From the NCBI RefSeq assembly GCF_044227025.1, contig NZ_JBGAFX010000004.1, forward strand, positions 186,001-250,000: a DNA stretch of 64,000 nucleotides, given 5' to 3'. The DNA comes from Dokdonella_A sp044227025. Its GTDB lineage: Bacteria > Pseudomonadota > Gammaproteobacteria > Xanthomonadales > Rhodanobacteraceae. The notes under the pieces were generated by a model. The model was not told where the DNA came from. It saw only the letters and a program-made list of their open reading frames with translations, and made no database searches. The translations under genes were made by a program, and so were the position numbers. Shown piece by piece: positions 49,602 to 58,458 of this stretch; position 1 is the first letter of the stretch, and each line of letters starts with the position of its first letter.

Positions 49602-51020
49602 TCAGACCGCCAGCGCGACCGTAGCCGCGAACCCGCCGAGCACGGCAAGACTCGGCACATCGGTGAGTGCGAACACGACCGGGTCGTCGTGCATGCGTCC
49701 GCGGCGCGCGAGGGCCCACACGCGCGCGAGCCATCCGGCGAGCAGCGGCAGCAGCAGCCACAACCAGTGCGGATGGCGATACAACGCGGCGCTCTTGGTG
49801 CTGTCGATGTAGAACGCCAGCACGACCAGGCAGACCAGGGCGGCCGCCATGCCGCTGCGCCCGATCCAGGCGAGGTCCGCGGCACGGTAACCGCGACCGG
49901 CGATGGCCGCGTGCCCGTCCGCCGCGACATGGTGCGCTTCGGCGTAGCGCTTGAGCATCGCCAGGCTCAGGAACAGGCACAGCGCGAACGACAGGAACCA
50001 GCCGGAAGCCTCGACCGGAATCGCGACCGCACCGGCGACGATGCGCAGCGTGTACAACGCCGCGAGCACGAGCACGTCGACGACGACGATGCGCTTGAGC
50101 AGCAACGAATAGGCAAGCGTCGTCGCCGCATACACCAGCAGCACGAGCGCGAAGCGCGGCGGCAGCAGCAGCGCGACCGCAAACGCCGCGAACGTCAGCA
50201 CGGGCGCCGCGACGAGGCCGGCCGCAATCGGCAAGCGGCCAGCCGCGAACGGGCGTGCGCGCTTGCGCGGATGGCGACGATCGGCATCGAGGTCGACGAG
50301 ATCGTTGAGCACGTACGCACCCGAGGCGCACAGGCAGAACGCGACGAACGCCAGCACGGTCGCGCGCCATGCGAGCGGATCGAGTATCCGGTGCGCGGCG
50401 ATCGCCGCCACGAACACCAGCAGGTTTTTCGACCACTGGTGCGGCCGCAAGGCGCGCAATGCCGCGCGCACGAATCCGCCGCGCGATTCGAATACACGCG
50501 CGATCGTGCGCCGCCCACCCAGGCGCCGCAGCAGCGCCCGACTCGCATTGGCGACGATCGTCTCGCGCGCATGCGACCACACGGCAAGATCCGGCGTCGC
50601 ATTGCCGACATAGTCGAAACCACGCTCGCCGTACAGCGCGACCAGCGCCTCGGCCTTGCGCGCACCGGCGAGATTGCGTTCGCCGTCACTGCCAAGCACG
50701 CGCTCGAAGCCCCCGACGTGGGCGGCGACAGCTTCGGCCAGGACTACGTCCGATGCGCTGCACAGCACGCATCGGCGCGCGTGCATCCCGTGCAGCCACG
50801 CAAGCACGCGCGTGTCGTACGGCAGGTGCGCGACATCGAGCGTGACGCGCCGTGCGATCTCGCGCTTCAGATGCGCCTTGCCGCGCAGCAGCCACACCGG
50901 CAGCAGCAGCAGGTACAGCGGATTGCGACGCAGCAGCGCCAGCGTCGACTCGTACAGCAGGTCGGTATGGACCAGGGTGCCGTCGAGGTCGACGCACAGC
51001 GGCACATCGTTTTCCTGCAT
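49602..51020 (-). CDS. HAD-UbiA fusion: phosphatase-like domain plus UbiA prenyltransferase
   Basis: A 472-residue fusion. The N-terminal HAD-like domain (about 1-170) has VDLDGTLVHTDLLYE and LCSASDVVLAEAV. The C-terminal UbiA domain (about 190-472) has eight or nine helices with RPHQWSKNLLVFVAAIAAH, the Asp-rich NDLVDLDADRRHPRKRARP and LYTLRIVAGAVAIPVE. The second part resembles decaprenyl-phosphate phosphoribosyltransferases, which make arabinose donors. The fused phosphatase could remove the 5-phosphate of such a product, but this is inference. GAGAG lies before the ATG. Confidence 0.85.
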   Translation of the reverse strand: MQENDVPLCVDLDGTLVHTDLLYESTLALLRRNPLYLLLLPVWLLRGKAHLKREIARRVTLDVAHLPYDTRVLAWLHGMHARRCVLCSASDVVLAEAVAAHVGGFERVLGSDGERNLAGARKAEALVALYGERGFDYVGNATPDLAVWSHARETIVANASRALLRRLGGRRTIARVFESRGGFVRAALRALRPHQWSKNLLVFVAAIAAHRILDPLAWRATVLAFVAFCLCASGAYVLNDLVDLDADRRHPRKRARPFAAGRLPIAAGLVAAPVLTFAAFAVALLLPPRFALVLLVYAATTLAYSLLLKRIVVVDVLVLAALYTLRIVAGAVAIPVEASGWFLSFALCLFLSLAMLKRYAEAHHVAADGHAAIAGRGYRAADLAWIGRSGMAAALVCLVVLAFYIDSTKSAALYRHPHWLWLLLPLLAGWLARVWALARRGRMHDDPVVFALTDVPSLAVLGGFAATVALAV

Positions 51021-51190
51021 GCAAACTCTCGCCGCTGGGCGCACGCCGGGGCGTCCGCGTGTCGAAGGAATGCCGGTCGCGCCGGCGCATCGAAGAATAG
51101 CCCAACCATCCGCCCAGCATCGCAGGCTGGGAAGCAGGTCGCGCGCGCAGCGGCGCGTCACGCCGCGATGCCCCCTTCGGCTGCACGGGT

Positions 51191-51209
51191 TACGCGCGTA
51201 CCGCCCTAG
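51191..51209. repeat. Partial GTAG-type REP element at a gene end
   Basis: A half element (TACGCGCGTACCGCCCTAG) with CTAG in place of GTAG on the gene strand. Its TAG is the stop codon of the overlapping leftward proline-rich protein gene. Confidence 0.6.
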
Positions 51210-51946
51210 TTCGCGGGTTCGCAACCGCCGGAGTCGGCGCGTTTCTCCGCGCGGTGCCGGATGGCCTGCGCATCGGAGAGGCCGACCCACTTGAGGTACT
51301 TGCCCGCAACCTTGTCGCCGAGCGAGACATCGGGCGCGAACGCGCCGGCGAAACGCGTCTTCTTGCAGTCGAGCGGGTTGATCGGCGCATCGATCTGCGC
51401 CCAGCGTGCCCTCGCTGCCTCGCGCTCGGTCTTCGGCTTGCCCGGCAGCGTCGGTGCACCATCGCCGAGGCGGATCGAACCGTCCGGATTGAACAAGCGC
51501 GGCGCGCCATTGCCGCCCTCACCCACGCGCGCGTGCATCGCGTCGGGATCCTCGATCGCGGTCAACGGCGGTGGCGCCTGTTTCACTTCCGGCAATGCGA
51601 CCTTCACCCGGCTCGGCCGCGAGACGATCGGCGGTTCCGGTTCCGGCGGCGGTGGCGGCAGTTCGCTCGCGGGTTCGATCAGCATGACCTGGATGATCTG
51701 CGGTTTCGGCGGGGCGAAATGCCAGTTGCGCATGCCGAGGCCGAAGCCGACGACCTCGAACAGGGTGATCAGGAATGCGATCGATCCGCCGAGCCACAAC
51801 AGCCTGCGGTCGCGCAGCGGTTTCTCCCAGCGCAGGCTGCGTTGCCATGGCAGGCGATCCGCGGCGAAGCGCAGGCGACCCGGCTCGGACAGGGGCACGG
51901 GCGCGCGCTGCAGCATCGCTGGCGATGGAGGATGCTGCTCGGTCAA
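51206..51946 (-). CDS. Hypothetical proline-rich membrane-anchored protein
   Basis: A 246-residue protein with a cytoplasmic N-terminus (1-48), one transmembrane helix (about 49-68) and a periplasmic segment with proline-rich motifs (ELPPPPPEPEPPIVSRPSRV). A C-terminal domain of about 100 residues follows, with two cysteines (CKK, near residue 194, and GGCEPAN at the end). The architecture recalls TonB or TonB-like linkers, but no TonB C-terminal domain is recognisable. It starts at a TTG with no clear ribosome site; an ATG ten codons later is possible. The stop codon lies in a REP element. Confidence 0.6.
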   Translation of the reverse strand: MTEQHPPSPAMLQRAPVPLSEPGRLRFAADRLPWQRSLRWEKPLRDRRLLWLGGSIAFLITLFEVVGFGLGMRNWHFAPPKPQIIQVMLIEPASELPPPPPEPEPPIVSRPSRVKVALPEVKQAPPPLTAIEDPDAMHARVGEGGNGAPRLFNPDGSIRLGDGAPTLPGKPKTEREAARARWAQIDAPINPLDCKKTRFAGAFAPDVSLGDKVAGKYLKWVGLSDAQAIRHRAEKRADSGGCEPAN

Positions 51947-52087
51947 GGGAGAAAGGATCGGAGAATGTCGCGGCAGGATAATGATCGCGTGCTAAAGCGC
52001 TGTTAAGGGGGCTGTGGACAACTCGACTTTTACCGGCTGTTTCCGCGAAAAACGGAAATCCGCAGCCCTGCTTTCAATGGCTTGAAC

Positions 52088-52822
52088 TCACTGGACTCCG
52101 CTTTCATCGCGCTTCGCGTTCGCCCTTCGCGCATGGAGCCAGTCGGCGACCCGCGAAGCGGTGCGGGCGGCGTCATGCCCGAGCAACGGCCCGACATGGC
52201 TCGCGCCGGCGATGCATTCGAAGTCGGCGCCGAGCATCGCCGCGAGCGCGCGGCTCGCTTCCGGCGGCACGTCGAGGTCGCGTTCGCTCGCGATCACCAG
52301 CACCGGGCAGTCGGGTGGATCGACCACCAGGCCCGCACGCGCTTCGTCGAGCACGGCGCCGGATTCGTCGCGCCAGCGGCGGAATGCGTACATGCAGGCC
52401 GCCTCGTCGGCGTCCGGCAGCGCGCGCCGGGTTGCGTGCAGCGATGCGTCGCTGCGCCAGCGGATCACCGCGGGCGAGCGCGGCGCGGGCGAAGGCAAGC
52501 CGGCCGGCGGCATCGGATTGACCAGCACCACCGCATGTGCGCGCACTTCGCGCGCGACCATGAGCGCGAGCAGGCCGCCGAGGCTGGCACCGACGAGGTC
52601 GATCCCATTGGCCGAATACGCGGCGCACCAGGCGACCACCTGCGCGCGATAGTCGGCCAGACGAGTCGCCGCGAGGCCGCCCCCGACGGGCATCAGGTCC
52701 GGCGCAAGCACCGGGCGCCCGCAAACGGCGAAGGCGCGGGCCCAGATGCCCCACTCCCAACCGCCACCCCCCGCGCCATGCACGCACACGACGGCACGCT
52801 CGGACGCCCCCTCATCACGCAT
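52088..52822 (-). CDS. Alpha/beta hydrolase
   Basis: A 244-residue soluble alpha/beta hydrolase. The oxyanion region is VCVHGAGGGGWEWG; the nucleophile elbow is VGASLGGLLALMVA; a C-terminal Asp (VIASERDLDVPPEAS) and His (GASHVGPLLG) complete a plausible triad. The substrate is unknown. It is divergent from the EF-G-like gene. Confidence 0.85.
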   Translation of the reverse strand: MRDEGASERAVVCVHGAGGGGWEWGIWARAFAVCGRPVLAPDLMPVGGGLAATRLADYRAQVVAWCAAYSANGIDLVGASLGGLLALMVAREVRAHAVVLVNPMPPAGLPSPAPRSPAVIRWRSDASLHATRRALPDADEAACMYAFRRWRDESGAVLDEARAGLVVDPPDCPVLVIASERDLDVPPEASRALAAMLGADFECIAGASHVGPLLGHDAARTASRVADWLHARRANAKRDESGVQ

Positions 52823-53010
52823 TGCGTCTTGACCCCTCGCTCCGATAGGTCAAGTCTATGCCTGCGCCGCACCCGCCTGCGGCGCACATCCCGCCATGAC
52901 CGTCCCCGTGGCGCCCCGAACCGTCCGGCATGGGGCCGAGCGGACGACCATGACGGCCTTCGAGCCGCGCCGGCACATGCCGCGTGGTGCCGCCAATGGG
53001 AGGTCCGCTC

Positions 53011-55059
53011 ATGTCGTACAGCACCGATGGCATCAGGAACATTGCGCTTGCAGGTCAAGCGAGCGCCGGCAAAACCACCTTGTTCGAAGCCCTGCTGCAT
53101 GCCGGCGGCGCGATCCAGACGGCAGGCTCCATCGAGAAGGGCACCACGGTGTCCGACAGCGATCCGATGGAGAAGGAACGAAAACACTCGATGGCCGCGG
53201 CGATCGCCTCGATCGATGTCGGCGACGTGCACATCAACCTGCTCGACACCCCGGGTTTCCCCGACTTCCGCGGCCCGACGCTGTCCGCATTGAGTGCGGT
53301 CGAGACCTGCGCGATCGTCATCGACGCCGTCACCGGCGTCGCCCACACCACGCGCCGCCTGATGGAGCGCGCGCGCGAACGCGGCCTGTGCCGCTTGCTG
53401 GTCGTCAACAAGATCGACCACGAAGGCGTCGACCTCGAAGGGGTGGTCGAGATGCTGCGCGACGAATTCGGCAACGAATGCCTGCCGATCAACCTGCCGG
53501 CGAAGAACGGCAGCGCGGTGGTCGACTGCTTCTACCAGCCGCAGGGCGATTCGGACTTCTCGTCGGTCGCCGAAGCACACCAGCACATCATCGACCAGGT
53601 GGTCGAGATCAACGAAAGCGTGATGGGCCACTACCTCGACGACGGCGAGGCCGGCCTGTCGGGACAGGAACTGCACGATGCGTTCGAGCAATGCCTGCGC
53701 GAAGGCCACCTCGTGCCGATCTGCTTCGTGTCGGCGCGCACCGGCACCGGCGTGAAGGAGCTGCTCAACCTCGCCGCGAAATTGCTGCCCAACCCGAAGG
53801 AAGGCAATCCGCCGCCGTTCGTCAAGGGCGTCGGTGCCGATGCGCAACCGATCACGTCCGATCCCGATCCGAAGAAGCACGTGATCGCCGACGTGTTCAA
53901 GATCATCAATGATCCGTTCGTCGGCAAGCTCAGCGTGTTCCGCGTCCACCAGGGCACGATCAAACGCGACACGCAGCTGTTCATCGACGACGGCAAGAAG
54001 CCGTTCAAGGTCGGCCACCTGTTCAAGCTCAAGGGCAAGGACCACGTCGAGATCGAGCAGGCGATTCCTGGCGACATCGCCGCGGTCGCCAAGGTCGACG
54101 AGATCCACTTCGACGCGGTGCTGCACGATTCGCACGACGAGGACCAGATCCACCTGAAACCCGTCGATTTTCCGGTGCCGATGTTCGGCCTCGCGGTGCA
54201 GCCGGCGCACAAGGGCCAGGAGCAGAAGCTCGCAACGGCACTCGCCCGCCTCGGCGAGGAGGATCCGTGCTTCCGCATCGAGCACAACAAGGAACTCAAC
54301 GAGACGATCATCCGCGGCCTGTCCGACCTGCACCTCAAGCTCATGCTCGACCGCATGAAGGAACGCTACGGCGTCGAGGTCACTACCCGACCGCCGCGCA
54401 TCGCCTACCGCGAGACGGTCGCCGCGAAGGCCGAAGGCCACCACCGGCACAAGAAGCAGACCGGCGGCGCCGGACAGTTCGGCGAAGTATTCCTGCGCAT
54501 CGAGCCGCTGCCGCGCGGCGGCGGCTTCGAGTTCGAGGACGAGATCAAGGGCGGCACGATCCCGGGCCAGTTCCTGCCGGCGATCGAGAAGGGCGTGCGC
54601 CAGGTCCTCGAACACGGCGCGATCGCCGGCTACCAGTTGCAGGACGTCAAGGTCGTCGTCTACGACGGCAAGTACCACGCGGTCGACTCGAAGGAAGTCG
54701 CGTTCATCTCCGCCGGCAAGAAAGCGTTCCTCGACGCGATCACCAAGGCGAAGCCGCAGGTGCTCGAACCGATCGTCAACCTCGACGTGACCGTGCCGAA
54801 CGCACACATGGGCGACGTCACCGGCGGCCTCGCGGGCAAGCGCGCGCGCATCAACGGAACCGACTCGCTACGCGGCGGGGAGATCATCATCAAGGCGCAG
54901 GTACCGCTCGCCGAAGTCACCGACTACCAGACCGAACTGAAGGCGATGACAGGCGGCCAGGGCCGCTACGCGATCGAGTTCAGCCACTACGAGCCGGTGC
55001 CCCCACAGGTGCAGAAGCAGCTCACCGAGGCGTACAAGCCGCGGCCCGAAGAAGATTGA
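53011..55059 (+). CDS. EF-G-like translational GTPase with altered switch II
   Basis: A 682-residue protein with full EF-G architecture: GTPase domain, domain II, then domains III-V ending MTGGQGRYAIEFSHYEPVP. G1 is GQASAGKTT (15-23); G4 is NKID (133-136). The switch II motif is DTPGF (79-83): the histidine of DTPGH, needed for GTP hydrolysis in EF-G and EF-Tu, is phenylalanine. This marks the EF-G-like (EF-G-2/FusA2) subgroup whose role differs from elongation. GGGAGG sits 8 nt before the ATG. No ribosomal-protein genes are nearby. Confidence 0.9.
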   Translation: MSYSTDGIRNIALAGQASAGKTTLFEALLHAGGAIQTAGSIEKGTTVSDSDPMEKERKHSMAAAIASIDVGDVHINLLDTPGFPDFRGPTLSALSAVETCAIVIDAVTGVAHTTRRLMERARERGLCRLLVVNKIDHEGVDLEGVVEMLRDEFGNECLPINLPAKNGSAVVDCFYQPQGDSDFSSVAEAHQHIIDQVVEINESVMGHYLDDGEAGLSGQELHDAFEQCLREGHLVPICFVSARTGTGVKELLNLAAKLLPNPKEGNPPPFVKGVGADAQPITSDPDPKKHVIADVFKIINDPFVGKLSVFRVHQGTIKRDTQLFIDDGKKPFKVGHLFKLKGKDHVEIEQAIPGDIAAVAKVDEIHFDAVLHDSHDEDQIHLKPVDFPVPMFGLAVQPAHKGQEQKLATALARLGEEDPCFRIEHNKELNETIIRGLSDLHLKLMLDRMKERYGVEVTTRPPRIAYRETVAAKAEGHHRHKKQTGGAGQFGEVFLRIEPLPRGGGFEFEDEIKGGTIPGQFLPAIEKGVRQVLEHGAIAGYQLQDVKVVVYDGKYHAVDSKEVAFISAGKKAFLDAITKAKPQVLEPIVNLDVTVPNAHMGDVTGGLAGKRARINGTDSLRGGEIIIKAQVPLAEVTDYQTELKAMTGGQGRYAIEFSHYEPVPPQVQKQLTEAYKPRPEED

Positions 55060-55145
55060 CCTTCGCTTTGATGCCAGCCGGCGTCCGCGCATTGCGGGCG
55101 ACGGCTGTCAACCATGTCCCGCCATTCCAGCCGAGGAGATCGACC

Positions 55146-55706
55146 ATGGTTTCGTTGTTGCAGTTGTGGCTTCCGATCCTGCTTTCCGCCGTCGCCGTGT
55201 TCATCGTCAGCAGCATCGTGCACATGGTGCTCAAGTGGCATGCGCCCGACTACCACGGCTTCGGCAACGAGGACGAAATCCTCGCCGCGATCCGCAAGGG
55301 CAATCCGGACCCCGGCATCTACATGATGCCGTTCTGCAAGGACATGAAGGACATGGGTACCCCGGAGATGCAGGCGAAATTCCGCCAGGGACCCGTCGGA
55401 AAGTTCATCCTGCGTGCAGGACGGGAATTCGGCATGGGCAAGCCGCTCGCGCAGTGGTTCGTGTTCTGCCTCGTCATCTCGCTGTTTTGCGCCTATCTCG
55501 GAGCGCACACGCTCGCCGCGGGAAGCGCGTTCGCGTTCGTGTTCCGCGTGATCGGCACCGCCGCGTTCATGGCCTACGGCTTCGGCGCGTTCATCCAGGG
55601 TATCTGGTGGGGCCAGCCATGGGGCGCCGTCGCAAAAGACGCGCTCGACGGGCTCCTGTTCGCACTCTCCACCGCGGCGGTGTTCGCCTGGCTCTGGCCG
55701 CATTGA
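55146..55706 (+). CDS. Conserved hypothetical membrane protein
   Basis: A 186-residue protein with one N-terminal helix (about 5-28) and three C-terminal helices, around a soluble loop including DYHGFGNEDEILAAIRKGN and YMMPFCKDMKDMGTPEMQ. I do not know its family name. GAGGAG lies 7 nt before the ATG. It follows the EF-G-like gene by 86 bp and may be cotranscribed. Confidence 0.68.
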   Translation: MVSLLQLWLPILLSAVAVFIVSSIVHMVLKWHAPDYHGFGNEDEILAAIRKGNPDPGIYMMPFCKDMKDMGTPEMQAKFRQGPVGKFILRAGREFGMGKPLAQWFVFCLVISLFCAYLGAHTLAAGSAFAFVFRVIGTAAFMAYGFGAFIQGIWWGQPWGAVAKDALDGLLFALSTAAVFAWLWPH

Positions 55707-55726
55707 ACTCATCGCACACATGAACC

Positions 55727-55806
55727 CGGCGGCACGCGCGATGCGCGTACCGCCCTACATGCCGCGACATGCCCGTAGGGCGGTACGCGTCTAACGCGTG
55801 CCGCCG
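55727..55806. repeat. GTAG-type REP pair upstream of the RAYT gene
   Basis: An inverted element ending in CTAC and a direct element GTAGGGCGGTACGCG, each a hairpin, are separated by 16 bp (ATGCCGCGACATGCCC). The same pair, with the same internal spacer, forms the core of each 124-bp unit of the array on the other side of the RAYT gene. Confidence 0.85.
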
Positions 55807-55927
55807 TCGATACACGATTGGGGGCGCACGCGCCGCGCGCGTGCAGTCCAATGAAACGGCATTTTCCTACGTCGGTTCGATCGCTACTCCACTTCCAGCG
55901 CCCATCGAATCAACGCACGCTTCATGC

Positions 55928-56416
55928 ATGCCGAACTATCGACGCGCCTGGATACCGGGAGGCACATTCTTCTTCACGGTCGCGCTGGCCGACCGAAATC
56001 AGTCGCTGCTGGTTTCCCACATCGCATCGCTACGACAGGCCTTTCTGACGGTACGCTGCCGGCATCCTTTCGACGTCCGTGCGATCGTCGTCCTGCCCGA
56101 GCATCTTCATGCGATATGGACCTTGCCTCCCGGTGATTGCGATTTCGCAATGCGCTGGAAGCTCGTCAAGGAACGCTTCTCAAGCGATATCCGGCGCGCC
56201 GACCCACGCCATCGCCAGATATGGCAAAAACGCTACTGGGAGCATGCGATCCGCGACGAGCGCGATTTCGACGCGCACGTCGACTACGTGCATGGAAACC
56301 CCGTCAAGCACGGGCTGGTGCAGGATTCGAGGCAATGGCCGTACTCGTCGATTCATCGCCGCGGAGCGGAAAATCCAGCCTGCACATCCACATTGATCGC
56401 ATCCATTCGCGAATGA
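55928..56416 (+). CDS. rayT: REP-associated tyrosine transposase (RAYT)
   Basis: A 162-residue single-strand transposase of the Y1/IS200-like superfamily. It begins MPNYRRAWIPGGTFFFTVAL and has VLPEHLHAIWTLP with the metal-binding His59-x-His61. RWKLVKERFS and WQKRYWEHAIRDERDF follow, then DYVHGNPVKHG with the likely catalytic Tyr120. The common Tyr two residues later is Gly here. It is flanked on both sides by GTAG-type REP elements, its presumed substrate. The last codons (ASIRE) lie in the sequence that recurs in each unit of the tandem array. Confidence 0.9.
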   Translation: MPNYRRAWIPGGTFFFTVALADRNQSLLVSHIASLRQAFLTVRCRHPFDVRAIVVLPEHLHAIWTLPPGDCDFAMRWKLVKERFSSDIRRADPRHRQIWQKRYWEHAIRDERDFDAHVDYVHGNPVKHGLVQDSRQWPYSSIHRRGAENPACTSTLIASIRE

Positions 56417-56828
56417 GGCGCCGTTCCGGCGGCACGCGCGATGCGCGTACCGCCCTACATGCCGCGAGATCCCCGTAGGGCGGTACGCGTGCAACGCGTG
56501 CCGCCGTGCCAATCCCGGCATGGCGTCCATTCGCGAATGAGGCGCCGCTCCGGCGGCACGCGCGACGCGCGTACCGCCCTACATGCCGCGACATGCCCGT
56601 AGGGCGGTACGCGTCCAACGCGTGCCGCCGTGCCATACCGCGCATGGCGTCCATTCGCGAATGAGGCGCCGATCCGGCGGCACGCGCGATGCGCGTACCG
56701 CCCTACATGCCGCGAGATCCCCGTAGGGCGGTACGCGTGCAACGCGTGCCGCCGTGCCAATCCCGGCATGGCGTCCATTCGCGAATGAGGCGCCGATCCG
56801 GCGGCACGCGCGATGCGCGTACCGCCTA
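56402..56828. repeat. Tandem array of 124-bp units carrying REP pairs
   Basis: Units begin at 56402, 56526, 56650 and 56774, an exact 124-bp period. Each starts with TCCATTCGCGAATGAGGCGCC (the 3' end of the RAYT gene) followed by an inverted REP, a 16-bp spacer and a direct REP. The fourth is cut off at the transporter gene's stop codon. Units 1 and 3 are nearly identical while unit 2 differs, suggesting duplication of a two-unit block. No gene lies in this 409-bp gap. Confidence 0.9.
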
Positions 56829-57758
56829 CGGTTCAGCGGCCGCCGCCGGCGGCAACGCGGGTTTGCGCGAGGCGGGACGGTACGAGCCGACGAAGATGCC
56901 GAGCAGCGACAATGCGACGCCGATCCAGTCGAGTGCGTGGGTAGGACGCGCGAACAGCAGCACGTCGAAGATGAAACTCAGCGCCGGTTGCAGCAGGAGC
57001 AGCAGGCCAATGGTCGAGGCCGGCAACTGGGGCATCGCGCGCGTGAGCAGTACCCAGCCGAGCACCTGGCCGCAGAATGCGAGGCCGAGCAACGCGGACC
57101 AGCTCTGCGCATCGGGGATCGCGAACGACTCGCCTTCGACCAGGGCGACGATTCCGAGCACGAACGCACTGACCAGCGAGCTCACGCACAGCAGCTGCGC
57201 CGGCGCGAGCTTCACATGACCGGCGCGCTGCGCGTGCCGCGTCGACAGCATGTAGATCGCATAGGCGAATCCGGTGACGGTGCCGAGCACGACGCCGAGG
57301 CGGTATTGCTCGCCGACCGACGACCAGTCGAGGCCGACCAGCAGGTAGAGGCCGACGAACGCGAGCGCGATGCCGGCGATGAACGCTGCGCCGAGGCGCT
57401 CGCGATACAGCAGCCAGCCGGCGAGCGCCATCAGGAACACCTGGAAATTGCCGAGCAGGGTCGCGAGCCCGGGTCCGACGTAGAGGATGCTCCGGTGCCA
57501 CATGACGAGGTCGATCGCGAACGCGGCACCCGGCACCAGCAGCCAGGCGAGCTCCGCCAGCCGCACAGGTCGCCACTGGCCGAGCACGACCAGGCCGGCG
57601 AGCAGCATCAGGCCACCGAAGCCCATGCGGTAGAAACCCGACATCGTCGGGCCGACATGCGCGACCTTCACGAACAGGCTGGTCGTGCTGATCGCACTCG
57701 CACCGAGGATCATTTGCAGCAGCGCTGCGCGCGGGAGGGCCGCCGACTGCACGTGCAT
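56826..57758 (-). CDS. DMT (EamA) family transporter
   Basis: A 310-residue drug/metabolite transporter with ten helices from two EamA repeats. The first repeat has FYRMGFGGLMLLAGLVVL and VGPGLATLLGNFQVFLMALA; the second has ALLGLAFCGQVLGWVLLTRA and LPASTIGLLLLLQPALSFIF. The substrate is unknown. The start overlaps the GST stop (TGATG), so the two are coupled. The TAG stop lies in the last, truncated REP unit of the array. Confidence 0.9.
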   Translation of the reverse strand: MHVQSAALPRAALLQMILGASAISTTSLFVKVAHVGPTMSGFYRMGFGGLMLLAGLVVLGQWRPVRLAELAWLLVPGAAFAIDLVMWHRSILYVGPGLATLLGNFQVFLMALAGWLLYRERLGAAFIAGIALAFVGLYLLVGLDWSSVGEQYRLGVVLGTVTGFAYAIYMLSTRHAQRAGHVKLAPAQLLCVSSLVSAFVLGIVALVEGESFAIPDAQSWSALLGLAFCGQVLGWVLLTRAMPQLPASTIGLLLLLQPALSFIFDVLLFARPTHALDWIGVALSLLGIFVGSYRPASRKPALPPAAAAEP

Positions 57759-58420
57759 CAGGCGACCCTGTCGGTGGCTTCAAGCGATTCGGTTTCCGCG
57801 GCGGCATCGCGCAGCCATTCCTGCAGCGCCGGCAGGTCCAGCAGCGTATCGACGTACGCCTGCGCGACCGCATCGATCTCCACGCCGTAGCTGACGAAGC
57901 GCATCACGACCGGTGCATACATCGCGTCGGCAATCGAAAAACCCCCGAACAGGAACGGGCCGCCGGCGCCGAATCGCGCGCGGCAGTCACGCCAGATCGC
58001 GCCGATGCGCGCGATGTTCGCGAGCACGTCGGGTCCGAGCGGCGTGCCGTGCGTGCGGCGCCGGCAGTTCATCGGCAGCGCCTTGCGCAGCGCCTGGAAA
58101 CCCGAATGCATCTCCGCGCTGACCGAACGCGCGACCGCACGCGCCGATGCATCGGCCGGCCAGCCGGCACCGCCGAGGAGGGTCTCGTTGGCGTACTCGC
58201 AGATCGCGAGCGAGTCCCAGATCGTGATGCCCGCATGGCGCATCGCCGGCACCGCGCGGTTCGGCGACCAGTCGGCGATCGTCCGAGCGAACTCCGGCGT
58301 GTCGAGCAGCAGGCGCTGTTCGTCGAAGGCAACCCCGTGATGGCGCAGCAGCAGCCACGGCCGCAGCGACCACGAGGAATAGTTCTTGTTGCCGATGATC
58401 AGCAACGGCGTGTCGGACAT
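57758..58420 (-). CDS. Glutathione S-transferase family protein
   Basis: A 220-residue GST. The thioredoxin-fold domain starts LLIIGNKNYSSWSLRPWLLL (the serines are candidates for glutathione activation), followed by PNRAVPAMRHAGITIWDSLAI with the cis-Pro. The alpha-helical domain has FLFGGFSIADAMYAPVVMRF. AAGGG lies upstream of the ATG. It is the first gene of a two-gene unit with the DMT transporter. Confidence 0.9.
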   Translation of the reverse strand: MSDTPLLIIGNKNYSSWSLRPWLLLRHHGVAFDEQRLLLDTPEFARTIADWSPNRAVPAMRHAGITIWDSLAICEYANETLLGGAGWPADASARAVARSVSAEMHSGFQALRKALPMNCRRRTHGTPLGPDVLANIARIGAIWRDCRARFGAGGPFLFGGFSIADAMYAPVVMRFVSYGVEIDAVAQAYVDTLLDLPALQEWLRDAAAETESLEATDRVA

Positions 58421-58458
58421 GGGGTTTCCCTTTCGGTGGGGATCCGGTCGGTGAGGAT

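Noticed and set aside
47024..49624. 866-codon plus-strand frame overlapping iorB
   Set aside because: Out-of-frame Arg-rich shadow of the iorA/iorB genes.
52040..52058. Hairpin TTTCCG...CGGAAA as a terminator
   Set aside because: No T-run follows on either strand and the stem is short; it may be chance.
56402..56828. Tandem array as a CRISPR array
   Set aside because: Units are 124 bp, nearly identical throughout, with no unique spacers and no cas genes nearby.
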